64,000 bases of DNA from Pseudotabrizicola formosa (GTDB lineage Bacteria; Pseudomonadota; Alphaproteobacteria; Rhodobacterales; Rhodobacteraceae). The stretch covers positions 62,001 through 126,000 of the forward strand of contig NZ_PJOM01000003.1 in NCBI RefSeq assembly GCF_002900965.1, given 5' to 3'. Positions 18,769 through 28,000 of this stretch are shown piece by piece. The position numbers and the translations under genes are program-made. A model generated the notes under the pieces. The model did not search any database and was not told the DNA's origin. It saw only the letters and a list, made by a program, of their open reading frames with translations. Numbering within the stretch: position 1 is the stretch's first letter; every line of letters starts with the position of its first letter.

Positions 18769-19719
18769 ATGAGGACGACCATTGACGCGGTGGTGATCGG
18801 CCGGAATGAAGGCGCGCGGCTGCTGGCCTGTCTCGCGTCGCTGCAAGGTCAGGTCCGGCGGCTGGTCTATGTCGACAGCGGCTCCACCGATGGGTCGCCG
18901 GCCGCGGCAGCGGCGGCGGGGGCGCAGGTGGTCGCGCTGGACATGGGCCAGCCCTTCACCGCCGCCCGGGCCCGCAATGCCGGGCTGGCGGTTCTGACCG
19001 ATGCGCCGCCCGATTATGTGCAGCTGATCGACGGCGATTGCACGCTGGACCCCGGCTGGATACCCGCCGCGCTGCAGGCGTTTGATCAGCATCCCACCGC
19101 CGTGGTGGTCTGTGGCCGACGGCGCGAGCGGTTTCCCCAGGCCTCGGTCTACAATGCCATGGCCGACCGGGAATGGGACACGCCGGTGGGGCAGGCGCTG
19201 GCCTGCGGCGGTGATGCGCTGATGCGCTTTGCCGCCGTCATGGCCGTGGGCGGTTACCGCGACGACCTGATCGCCGGCGAAGAGCCGGAGCTGTGCCTGC
19301 GCCTGCGCCGCGCTGGCGGCACCATCTGGCGGATTGATGCCGCGATGACCTTGCATGACGCGGCGCTGCTGCGCTTTGGCCAATGGTGGCGGCGGATGGT
19401 CCGGTCGGGGCATGCCTTCGCCGAAGGGGCGCATCTGCATGGCGCGGGGGCCGAGCGTCACTGGGTTGCCGAGCACCGGCGGGCGTTGATCTGGGGCGCG
19501 GCGGGCCCGCTGGCGGTGATCGCGGCGGGTGCCCTGCATCCGCTGGGCTGGCTGCTGGCACTGGCCTATCCTGCGCAGGTGGCGCGTCTGGCGCGGCACT
19601 CAGGCTGGTCCTGGGGGGTGCTGATCGTGATGGGGCGCTTCGCCGAGGCGCAGGGTGCGCTGGGCTTTCATCTGAACCGGCTCCGGGGCCGGCGGCGCGG
19701 CCTGATCGAGTACAAGTGA
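18769..19719 (+). CDS. Family-2 glycosyltransferase
   Basis: The protein of 316 residues is a GT-A enzyme: TIDAVVIGRNEGARLLACLAS, VYVDSGSTDGSP, the DxD-equivalent LIDGDCTLDPGW and the acceptor-side GGYRDDLIAGEEPELCLRLR. The last about 70 residues are hydrophobic (LAVIAAGALHPLGWLLALAY), suggesting membrane association. The ATG at 18769 begins the homology. The 3' end overlaps the convergent WecG/TagA/CpsF gene by 120 bases, which is unusual. Confidence 0.88.
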   Translation: MRTTIDAVVIGRNEGARLLACLASLQGQVRRLVYVDSGSTDGSPAAAAAAGAQVVALDMGQPFTAARARNAGLAVLTDAPPDYVQLIDGDCTLDPGWIPAALQAFDQHPTAVVVCGRRRERFPQASVYNAMADREWDTPVGQALACGGDALMRFAAVMAVGGYRDDLIAGEEPELCLRLRRAGGTIWRIDAAMTLHDAALLRFGQWWRRMVRSGHAFAEGAHLHGAGAERHWVAEHRRALIWGAAGPLAVIAAGALHPLGWLLALAYPAQVARLARHSGWSWGVLIVMGRFAEAQGALGFHLNRLRGRRRGLIEYK

Positions 19720-20475
19720 TGCGGCCCGTCCGCGCTGGCGCAGCGCGGCCACCACCTGACCGGGCAGAATGGCGATACAGGCCAGATAGCGCGGGATCAG
19801 CCGGCGTGGCGCAGACATCACCCGCCACAACCATTCCAGCGCCAGCTTGCGCATCCAGCGCGGGGCGCGGGTCTGCTGGCCCGCCACAAAATCAAGGCCG
19901 GCGCCAAAGCCGCAAAACCCTATGGCGGGGGCGATGCTGCGGCCAAAGGCGGCGAAGGCTTCCTGTCGCGGTGCCGAGAGCGAGATGATGCACAGCCGCG
20001 CCCCGGTGGCCTGCATCCCGGTCAGGGCGGCCAGCGCTTCCGCTCCGTTGGGGTCAAACCCCATGACCGGGGCACCGGACCACACCACCCGAAGGCCCGG
20101 CATCTCGGCGTTCAGGTTCAGGGCGGCCTGCGCCAGGACCGTGGGGGTAGAGCCGTAGAAGGCCACCGGAACGGCATCCTGCGCCGCCATTTGCAACAGC
20201 GGGCGCAGCAGGTCAGATCCGGGCACCAGCGTCACCGGGCAGCGGGCAAGATGGGACAGCCAGACGATCGGATTGCCATCGGCCACGATTAGATCCTGCG
20301 CCGCATAGACCTGCCGGTAACTGGCCGAGGCCCGCAGTTTCACCAGGTGATCAAGGTTGAGGGTGGCCAGGCTAAAGCCCCTGCCGGCCTGCAGCCGTGT
20401 CCGGACCTCGGCCAGAAGGCAGGTCTGGTCGGGCATGTTCACGGTGATGACCTGGTCAGGAAACTGAAACCGCAC
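19600..20475 (-). CDS. WecG/TagA/CpsF-family glycosyltransferase
   Basis: The protein of 291 residues has the family signature: FSLATLNLDHLVKLR, the catalytic-Asp motif IVADGNPIVWLSHL, GSDLLRPLL and LSAPRQEAF with GFCGFGAGLDFVAG. Members transfer ManNAc, ManNAcA or Glc onto lipid-linked intermediates in polysaccharide synthesis. The last about 40 residues (after residue 250) are Pro/Gln-rich, not conserved, and encoded inside the neighbouring GT2 gene on the other strand. The functional enzyme probably ends near residue 245. Confidence 0.87.
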   Translation of the reverse strand: MRFQFPDQVITVNMPDQTCLLAEVRTRLQAGRGFSLATLNLDHLVKLRASASYRQVYAAQDLIVADGNPIVWLSHLARCPVTLVPGSDLLRPLLQMAAQDAVPVAFYGSTPTVLAQAALNLNAEMPGLRVVWSGAPVMGFDPNGAEALAALTGMQATGARLCIISLSAPRQEAFAAFGRSIAPAIGFCGFGAGLDFVAGQQTRAPRWMRKLALEWLWRVMSAPRRLIPRYLACIAILPGQVVAALRQRGRAASLVLDQAAPPAPEPVQMKAQRTLRLGEAPHHDQHPPGPA

Positions 20476-20922
20476 GCTTCGGGCTTTCGAGGGGTGCCAA
20501 GGCCTTCTGTCACGGTCAGGGGCCAGGCGGATACGGGATGCAAACGAGGCTTCCCCCTGTGTTACAAGGGCGTCATCCGTTACATTTCAGTGCGTTGGCT
20601 TTTGTGTGTTAAGAATTTGTTAACACTTTGACCACCTGTTTGGCCAGCCAGAATCCGATGTCCAAAAACGGCGCGTCGGATGCCGCAAAAGATTGATCTG
20701 GATCAAATCATTTATTGCAGAAATATCTAAAAGCCCCTGCATCAGGCAGACAGGGGAGTCGGTGTCGTGTAGGTACCAGAAAGGCATGGGTATTGTGCCA
20801 CACAGAGTCTGGGGGTGCCGCGCCGACTGGCCCGCCCCTGCGCCTGGCCGCTTCACCGGCGGCCGCTGGGCCGGTGCGCATGCGCCGGGTCCACAGATAC
20901 AGAACAAGAATTACGGTCCAGA
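20476..20922. other. Regulatory region upstream of the BLUF gene and the WecG-type gene
   Basis: This 447-base gap has no credible gene. It contains an AT-rich stretch with two TGTTAA repeats (about 20605-20630) near the start of the leftward glycosyltransferase gene, and a perfect FNR-type site at 20693-20706 followed by AT-rich TTTATTGCAGAAATATCTAA that could hold a promoter reading toward the BLUF gene. Confidence 0.55.
20693..20706. promoter_or_regulatory. FNR/FnrL-type binding site
   Basis: The sequence TTGATCTGGATCAA matches the FNR consensus TTGAT-N4-ATCAA exactly. In Rhodobacter, FnrL uses such sites to switch genes at low oxygen. A TATCTA hexamer 18 bases downstream is close to where a -10 box would lie for an activating site reading rightward toward the BLUF gene, whose start is 217 bases away. 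Binding and direction are inference. Confidence 0.75.
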
Positions 20923-21381
20923 ATGCTACATCACCTTGCCTATGCCAGCGCCGCGCCCGAGCCGGTCTGCCCTGCGCGCCTCGCAGATCTGCTGGACGTG
21001 TCGGTGCGCAACAACACCCGTGACGGCATCAGCGGCGTGCTGCTCTACCACGATCAGTCGTTCTTTCAGGTTCTGGAGGGCGAAAGACAGGCCGTCGAAC
21101 AGTGCTATATGCGCATTCTGGGCGACAGCCGTCACAGCGGCGTGCTCCGGCTGTGGAGCCAGCGGGTCGAGGAACGGGTGTTTTCGCACTGGGCCATGGG
21201 ATATGCCGGGCCAGATCAGCTGCCGCAGGTCCAAAGTTCGGCGCAGGACCGTCTGATCCGGCTGCTGCGCCTGCGCGAGGCGGGCCCCGCAAACGAACCG
21301 GTCGCTCTGGCCCTGACCCGTCAGATGTACAAGCGGTTCAGATTTGGCATGATGCGCTATAGCGGGCCGATCCTGACCTGA
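20923..21381 (+). CDS. BLUF-domain blue-light sensor protein
   Basis: The protein of 152 residues has the BLUF photoreceptor core in its first about 95 residues. The three residues that bind and switch FAD are present at exactly the AppA spacing: Tyr7 (HLAYAS), Asn31 (RNNTRDGISG) and Gln49 (SFFQVLEG). There is no attached output domain, only a helical C-terminal tail, so it would signal by protein-protein contact. The ATG at 20923 has only a weak ribosome binding site. It stands between polysaccharide genes with a perfect FNR box upstream, which suggests combined light and oxygen input. Confidence 0.92.
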   Translation: MLHHLAYASAAPEPVCPARLADLLDVSVRNNTRDGISGVLLYHDQSFFQVLEGERQAVEQCYMRILGDSRHSGVLRLWSQRVEERVFSHWAMGYAGPDQLPQVQSSAQDRLIRLLRLREAGPANEPVALALTRQMYKRFRFGMMRYSGPILT

Positions 21382-21409
21382 GCTGCCCCGGAGCTGACGC
21401 GATCAGCCC

Positions 21410-22012
21410 TCACCCGGCCTCACCCTGGCGCTGGCCAGTGCTGTCGGTCCACCAGCACAGCAGGCGGTCTTCGGCGCGGGTGCGTTCTGCCTCTGCTGGG
21501 TCGCCGGGGCTGCGGCTGCGGTGGCAGGGCAGACCGGCAATCGCCACAGTCCCGGTGGCGGCGTGGCCAAGGTGATGCGAGATCACCTTGTCGATCAGGT
21601 AAGGATTGATCTCCTCGGGCCGGGCACAGGCCGGGTTGGCGATGATCTGGGCCAGACGCAGGCGCTTGGCCTCTTCTGCCGCCAGAATGCGGGCGACATC
21701 GGCGCGAAAGGCGGGTTCGGTGGCAATATAAGCCTCCAGCGCGGGCAGGGTCTTGGCGGGCGGCTTCTTCAGCTTCAGATGCCCGGCATCATGCAGGATT
21801 TTCAGGACCCGCGCACCGATCGGCGAGGTCAGCTGCACATGGGCGTCGTGAAACGCCAGTTCCCTGTCCTCCTCTGACAGGCGGATCGTGGCGGGCCGCC
21901 CCTCCTGCACCGCGCGACGCAGCGCGGCCAGGGCCGGGGTGCGGTGCACATTGGGAATGAGGTCAATGATTCCCAGCGCCGGTTTCATGCGCGTCCGGAT
22001 ATCCCAAAGCAT
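21410..22012 (-). CDS. Hypothetical protein (about 200 aa)
   Basis: I do not recognise this protein. Residues about 30-155 look helical and coherent (RLSEEDRELAFHDAHVQLTS, IGARVLKILHDAGHLKLKKP, DVARILAAEEAKRLRLAQII); the C-terminal 45 residues are low-complexity and may be poorly conserved. No signal or membrane segment. The longer open frame to 23596 is antisense to the polymerase gene and is noise; the believable part starts at ATG 22012, or at 21988 (MKPALGIID). It sits alone on the minus strand between the BLUF and O-antigen-polymerase genes. Confidence 0.55.
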   Translation of the reverse strand: MLWDIRTRMKPALGIIDLIPNVHRTPALAALRRAVQEGRPATIRLSEEDRELAFHDAHVQLTSPIGARVLKILHDAGHLKLKKPPAKTLPALEAYIATEPAFRADVARILAAEEAKRLRLAQIIANPACARPEEINPYLIDKVISHHLGHAATGTVAIAGLPCHRSRSPGDPAEAERTRAEDRLLCWWTDSTGQRQGEAG

Positions 22013-22216
22013 GGTCTTTGCCCTTTCCACAGCGCAGATGGCTGCAAGGCTTTGCGGTATAGAGCAGGATGCCGCACAAGGCCACCTGCCACGCCGCCCG
22101 TGCCGCTTTGCCCTGTCCCTGCCGCATTCAAGGCACGCTCGTGCCGCGAAGCCTTGCAAGACAGGCCATCCGTTCCGTGCTATCGCGGCCGGCGCACAGC
22201 AGATACCCAGACACAG

Positions 22217-23626
22217 ATGCCCATTGCAAACACGCTTGCCTATCTGATGCTGGCCCTGTGGCCAGTGGTGTCGTGGACCCTGTTCACGAAACTTGATCCG
22301 GCACGCGCGCTGATCTGGACGGTGCTGGGCGCCTATATGCTGCTGCCGCCGGTCGTGGCCCTTGATCTGCCGGTGGTGCCGGGCATCGACAAGGATGCGG
22401 TGGCCGGTCTGGCCGCCGTGCTGGCGGTGCTTTTCCTGTTGCGGCACAGGTTTGGCCTGCTGCCGGTGTCCCGGCTGGGGCGCGGGCTGATCCTGCTTTA
22501 CGTTCTCAGCCCCTTTGCCACCGTGCTGACCAATGACGACCCGATCTGGTTTCAGGCCATGTCCCTGCCGGCACTGCGGATCTATGACAGCGTGGCGGTG
22601 GTGGCCAATCAGGCCATCGCGCTGGTGCCGTTCTTTCTGGCGCGCCACTATCTGGCAAGCGAAGAGGCGATGCGGGCCCTGCTGGTGGCCCTCGTGATGG
22701 CCGGGCTGCTGTATTCCCTGCCGATGCTCTATGAGGCGCGGATGTCGCCCCAGCTCAACCTGATGATCTACGGGTTTTTTCAGCATGATTTCAGTCAGGC
22801 CATCCGCTTTGGTGGCTATCGGCCCTTCGTGTTTATGCCCCATGGGCTGTGGGTCGCCTTCTTTGCGATGATGTGCTGCGTCGCCGCGGTGACGCTGCTG
22901 CGGGTGGGGCCTGCGGCCTGTCGGCCGAAATACCTGCTTGCCGCGATCTATCTCTTGGTCGTGCTTGTCCTGTGCCGCAGTGCCGGGCCGGTCCTCTATG
23001 CGCTGCTGCTCGCCCCCATGGTGCTGATCCTGCCCCGGCGGGTGCAGATCCTGTGCGCAGGGATGATGGCGGCTGTGGTGATCAGCTATCCGCTGCTGCG
23101 CGGGTTGCACCTGGTGCCGGTGCAGGACATCCTGTCCATCGCCAGCGCGATGAATGCCGAGCGCGGGGCCTCCCTGGCCTTCCGCATCGCCAATGAAGAG
23201 CTGCTGCTGGAACGCGCCGCCGAACGTCCGTGGTTTGGCTGGGGCCTCTACGGGCGCGGCCTGCTGCATGACCCGGTGACCGGACAGATCAATGTCATCG
23301 CCGATGGCGGCTGGATCATCACGCTGGGCACCTTTGGCTGGGCCGGCTATGTGGCCGAATTCGGCCTGCTTGCCCTGCCCATCGCGCTCATGTCGCGCGA
23401 GGCCCTGCGCCAGCCCGCCGCCATGCTGTCGCCCTTTGCCGCGGCGGTGGTGCTGATCCTTGCCGTCAATCTGGTGGATCTTCTGCCCAATGACACGCTG
23501 ATCCCCTTCACCTGGCTGATGGCGGGCGCGGTGCTGGGCCATGCCGAAGCCTTGCGCAGCGCGTGGAAAGCCGCGCGCCGTCAGGCAAAGGACCATGCCC
23601 TGCCGCCCGGGCGCACCGTGATATGA
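22217..23626 (+). CDS. O-antigen polymerase/ligase-like membrane protein
   Basis: The protein of 469 residues is strongly hydrophobic with about ten predicted membrane spans. A larger periplasmic loop before the final spans carries FRIANEELLLERAAERPWFGWG, resembling the Wzy/WaaL (O-antigen ligase) family motif 'RP-x-G-x-G'. The likely role is polymerisation or transfer of lipid-linked polysaccharide repeats on the periplasmic side. The ATG at 22217 was selected because hydrophobic homology starts there; the longer frame to 21944 is spurious. It overlaps the next glycosyltransferase gene by ATGA. Confidence 0.85.
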   Translation: MPIANTLAYLMLALWPVVSWTLFTKLDPARALIWTVLGAYMLLPPVVALDLPVVPGIDKDAVAGLAAVLAVLFLLRHRFGLLPVSRLGRGLILLYVLSPFATVLTNDDPIWFQAMSLPALRIYDSVAVVANQAIALVPFFLARHYLASEEAMRALLVALVMAGLLYSLPMLYEARMSPQLNLMIYGFFQHDFSQAIRFGGYRPFVFMPHGLWVAFFAMMCCVAAVTLLRVGPAACRPKYLLAAIYLLVVLVLCRSAGPVLYALLLAPMVLILPRRVQILCAGMMAAVVISYPLLRGLHLVPVQDILSIASAMNAERGASLAFRIANEELLLERAAERPWFGWGLYGRGLLHDPVTGQINVIADGGWIITLGTFGWAGYVAEFGLLALPIALMSREALRQPAAMLSPFAAAVVLILAVNLVDLLPNDTLIPFTWLMAGAVLGHAEALRSAWKAARRQAKDHALPPGRTVI

Positions 23627-24921
23627 CCGCCCCGCCGCGCGCCACCCCTCGTGTCCTGCTGCTGGCCGAAGCCGCCAACCCCGAATGGGTGTCCGTGCCG
23701 CTGGTCGGCTGGTCGCTTGCTCGTGCGCTGGCCCGGGTGGCCGATGTGCATCTTGTCACCCAGGTGCGCAACCGCGATGCCATCCTGCGCGCCGGTCTGC
23801 GCGAAGGGGTGGAGTTCACCGCGATTGACTCCGAGGCCCTTGCGCGCCCGCTGTGGAAACTGGGCACAGCCCTGACCGGCGGGCGCGGCGGCTGGACGAT
23901 CCAGCAGGCGGTGGCGACTCTCAGCTATCCCTATTTCGAACGTCTGGTCTGGCAGCGCTTTGGCGCCGCCATCCGCGCCGGACAGTATGATGTGGTGCAC
24001 CGGATCACGCCGCTCTCGCCCGTGCAGCAAAGCCTGATCGCCGCGAAATGCCGCCGTGCGGGCGTGCCCTTCGTGCTGGGGCCGATCAACGGCGGGGTGC
24101 CCTGGCCTGCGGGGTTTCAGGCCGAAATGGCGCGCGAACGCGAATGGCTGTCACAGGTGCGGGGCCTCTACCGCGCCTTGCCGGGCCGGCGGGCCACCCT
24201 GCGCGCCGATGCCATCCTTGCCGGATCGCGCCAGACCGCGCGCGAGATTCCTGCGGCGCATCAGGGTCGGGTGATCTATCTGCCCGAAAACGCGGTGGAC
24301 CCGGCGCGGTTCAATGCCGCGGCCCGCCACCACGCGCCCGGCCCGATGCGCGCCTGTTTCATCGGCCGTCTGGTGCCGCTGAAAGGGGTCGATATGCTGA
24401 TCGCGGCGGCAGCCCCCCTGCTGCGCAGCGGCAGGCTGGTCCTCGACATCATCGGCGACGGCGACCAGATGCCCCCGTTGCGGGCGCAGGCCGCCGCCTT
24501 CGGGGACAGCGTGATCTTTCACGGCTGGCAGGACCATGCACAGGTGCAGCACATCGCGGCGCGCTGCCAGCTCTTGGCCTTTCCGTCGATCCGTGAATTC
24601 GGCGGCGGCGTGGTGCTGGAGGCGATGGCGCTGGGCCTTGCCCCCATCGTGGTCGATTACGCAGGCCCCGCCGAGTTGGTGACAGATACGACCGGCTGGA
24701 AGGTCCCGATCACCGGGCGGGCCGGGGTTATTGCCGGGCTGGCCGCGCAGCTGGCCTATTGCGTTGATCATCCCGATGAGGTGGCGCAACAGGGCGAGGC
24801 TGCGCGCGCGCGGGTGCAGGCGCTGTTCACATGGGACCGCAAGGCCGCGCAGATCCTTTCGGTCTACCGCTGGGTGCAAGACCCGTCCTTGCCAAAGCCC
24901 GCACCCTTCGGGCCGGGCTGA
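23623..24921 (+). CDS. Family-4 glycosyltransferase
   Basis: The protein of 432 residues has a GT-B fold: the N-terminal VLLLAEAANPEWVSVPLVGW resembles sugar acceptor domains, and the C-terminal domain carries FIGRLVPLKGVDMLIAAAA and the donor-site FPSIREFGGGVVLEAMALGL (E-x7-E). Translation is coupled to the polymerase gene through ATGA. The next gene, the PKS, starts 108 bases later on the same strand, so this gene may link the polysaccharide genes to the PKS/NRPS block. Confidence 0.92.
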   Translation: MTAPPRATPRVLLLAEAANPEWVSVPLVGWSLARALARVADVHLVTQVRNRDAILRAGLREGVEFTAIDSEALARPLWKLGTALTGGRGGWTIQQAVATLSYPYFERLVWQRFGAAIRAGQYDVVHRITPLSPVQQSLIAAKCRRAGVPFVLGPINGGVPWPAGFQAEMAREREWLSQVRGLYRALPGRRATLRADAILAGSRQTAREIPAAHQGRVIYLPENAVDPARFNAAARHHAPGPMRACFIGRLVPLKGVDMLIAAAAPLLRSGRLVLDIIGDGDQMPPLRAQAAAFGDSVIFHGWQDHAQVQHIAARCQLLAFPSIREFGGGVVLEAMALGLAPIVVDYAGPAELVTDTTGWKVPITGRAGVIAGLAAQLAYCVDHPDEVAQQGEAARARVQALFTWDRKAAQILSVYRWVQDPSLPKPAPFGPG

Positions 24922-25029
24922 TATGAGACAGCCCATGCCCCCTCGGGGCAGGCCCCGCCAATACTCCTTATTTTAGCCAAGTTTGATCCATAGCTACCGC
25001 GCCACTTGCGCCTGCCGAGTACGCCAATT

Positions 25030-28000
25030 ATGCCCGAACGTCCTTCGCCTGCCGATCTGTCCGACACCGACATCGCCATTGTCGGCATGGCCGCACATCT
25101 GCCCGGTGCCGAAGACATTGGCACCTATTGGCGCAATCTGCGCGCCGGGGTGGGCGCGATCCGGGTGCTGGACGAGGCGGCCCTGCTGGCAGCCGGGGAA
25201 TCCGCGGCCCGGATGGCGCGACCCAATTACGTGGCCGCCGCCGCCGTGCTGGACAGGTTCGAGCAGTTTGATGCCGAATTCTTTGGCTTCTCTCCCAAAG
25301 AGGCCGCCATCCTCGATCCCCAGCACCGCCAGTTCCTTGAGGTGGCATGGGAGGCGCTGGAAAACGCGGGCCACCCGCCGGAAAGCTTCCCCGGCCCCAT
25401 CGGCGTCTGGGCGGGCTGTGGCATGGGGTCGTATTTCTATTTCAACCTGTGCTCGCACCGCGATCTGGTGGAGGAGACCGGCCTGTTTCTGCTGCGCCAT
25501 ACCGGCAATGACAAGGATTTCCTGGCCACCCGCGTCAGCCATATCCTTGATCTGAAGGGGCCAAGCATCAGCGTGCAGACCGCCTGCTCCACCAGCCTCG
25601 TGGCGGTGCATTACGCAGCACAGGCGCTCTTGAACGGCGAATGCGACATGGCGCTTGCGGGCGGGGTCACCATCGAACTGCCCCATGCGCGCGGCTATCT
25701 CTACACCGAAGGCGAGATCCTGTCGCCTGACGGCCAGTGCCACGCCTTCGATCACCGCGCCGAAGGCACCGTCTTTGGCTCGGGCGCGGGCTGCGTGGTG
25801 CTGCGCCGGGCAAAAGAGGCCCTGCGCGACGGTGATCATATCTGGGCAATCCTCAAGGGCTCGGCGGTCAACAACGATGGCGCCGGCAAGGCGGGCTATC
25901 TGGCTCCGTCGGTTGACGGCCAGGCCCGCTGCATCGCCGAGGCGCAGGCGGTGGCCGGGGTCACGGCGGACTCTGTCAGCTATGTCGAATGCCACGGCAC
26001 CGGCACCTATCTGGGCGACCCGATCGAGGTGGCGGCCCTGACCGCCGCCTTCCGCGAAACCACCGATGCGGTGGGCACCTGCCGCATCGGCAGCGTGAAA
26101 ACCAATATCGGCCATCTGGATACGGCCGCGGGCGTGGCCAGCCTGATCAAGGTGGCCCTCGCCCTGCACCACCGCGAACTGCCGCCCTCTCTGGGCTACG
26201 AGGCCCCGAACCCCGCGATTGACTTTGAAACCTCCCCCTTCCGCGTCAATGACCGGCTGACCGCCTGGGACGCGCCCATCCTGCGCGCCGGGGTGAACAG
26301 CCTGGGCGTCGGCGGCACCAATGCCCATGCGGTGCTGGAACAGGCCCCGCCGCGCCCGGCATCGGGGCAAAGCGACTGGCCGTTTCAGCCCCTTGTCCTC
26401 TCGGCCCGCAGCAAGGCCGCGCTTGATGCCGCCTCCACGCGCCTTGCCACCCACTTGCGCGCCAACCCCGGCCAGCCGCTTGCCGATGTGGCCTTCACCC
26501 TGAAAGACGGCCGCCGCGGCTTTGACAAACGCCGCGTGCTGGTGGCCAGCAGCCATGCCGAAGCCGCCGATCTTCTCGAAACCAACGATCCCCGCCGCGT
26601 CTTTACCCATGACCATCTGGGCGATGACCCGCAGGTGATCTTCATGTTCCCCGGCGGCGGCGCGCAATATGCCGGCATGGCGCGCGATCTGTATGAAACC
26701 GAACCGGTCTTTGCCGACTGGATGGACCGCGGCCTTGCCGTGCTGGAGCCCAGGCTCGACTACGATATCCGCGCGCTCTGGCTGCCTGCCAAAGGCGCAG
26801 AGCCGGCGGCAGATGCCGCCCTCAAGCGCCCCTCGGTGCAGCTGCCACTGATCATGATCACCGAATACGCGCTGGCCAAGCTCTTCGAGTCCTGGGGTGT
26901 CACGCCCACCGCGCTCGTCGGCCATTCGATGGGCGAAAACACCGCCGCCGCACTTGCCGGGGTGATGAGTTTCGAAGATTGCATCGGCCTCGTGCACCTG
27001 CGCGGCACCTTGTTCGACACCATCGCGCCGGGCGGCATGCTCTCCGTCCCGCTGTCCGAACCCGAACTGCGCAAGGCGCTAGATGACGCTGGTCATTTTC
27101 AGTCTGACACCATCCCGGGGGTCGCCAAGGGTGCGCCTTTGGTTCAAGCGCCACTGGCAACGGGGCTGGCCCCCGCTTCCACATCGCCGCTGGACATCGC
27201 CTCGGTCAATGCGCCCGACCTCTGCGTTGTTTCCGGCCCCGACAGCGCCCTCGCCGACCTTGCCGCCAGACTGACCGCCCAAGGCATCGAGACCCGTCGC
27301 ATCGCCATCGACATCGCCGCCCATTCCGCAATGCTGGACCCGATCCTGGCGCAATTCGGCGATTATCTCCGGTCTATCCGGCTGTCACCCCCAACCCTGC
27401 CCATCCTCTCCAACCGCACCGGCCGTGAGCTTACCCCGCAGCAGGCCACCGACCCCGACTATTGGGTGCAGCACCTGCGCGGCACGGTGAACTTCCGCGC
27501 CTGCATGGAGTGGCTCAAGGCAGAACCGGCGCGGGTCTATATGGAAATGGGGCCGGGCCGGGCGCTGTCGTCGCTGGCCCAGGCCAATGGCGTGCCTTCG
27601 GGTCAGGTTATCCCGGCCCTGCGCCACCCCGATCACCCCATGGCAGATGACGCCTGGCACATGGTCACGCTGGCCCGGCTCTGGGCCTGCGGCGTGGCGG
27701 TGGACTGGGGGCAGATCTGGGGCGACGCCCCTCGCCAGCGTGTGCCGCTGCCCGGCTATGCCTTTCAGCGCAAACCCTATTTCATCGCCCCGGCAGAGGG
27801 GCAGGCGGCCGCAACAGAGGCCCCGCCCGCCCGCATCGCCGATCTGGCCAACTGGGGCTACATGCCCCATTGGCACCCCAAGGCGGCAGGGTTCGATCTG
27901 GATGACCTGTCGCTCACCCCGCCAGAGACCTGGCTGATCTTCCTTGATGACACCGGCCTGTGCGCCACCGTGGCCGACCGGCTGGTACAGGCCGGGCACC

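Noticed and set aside
22013-23596. Continuation of the minus-strand frame through the polymerase gene
   Set aside because: Antisense to a strongly hydrophobic gene and low-complexity; only the segment at 21410-22012 is believable.
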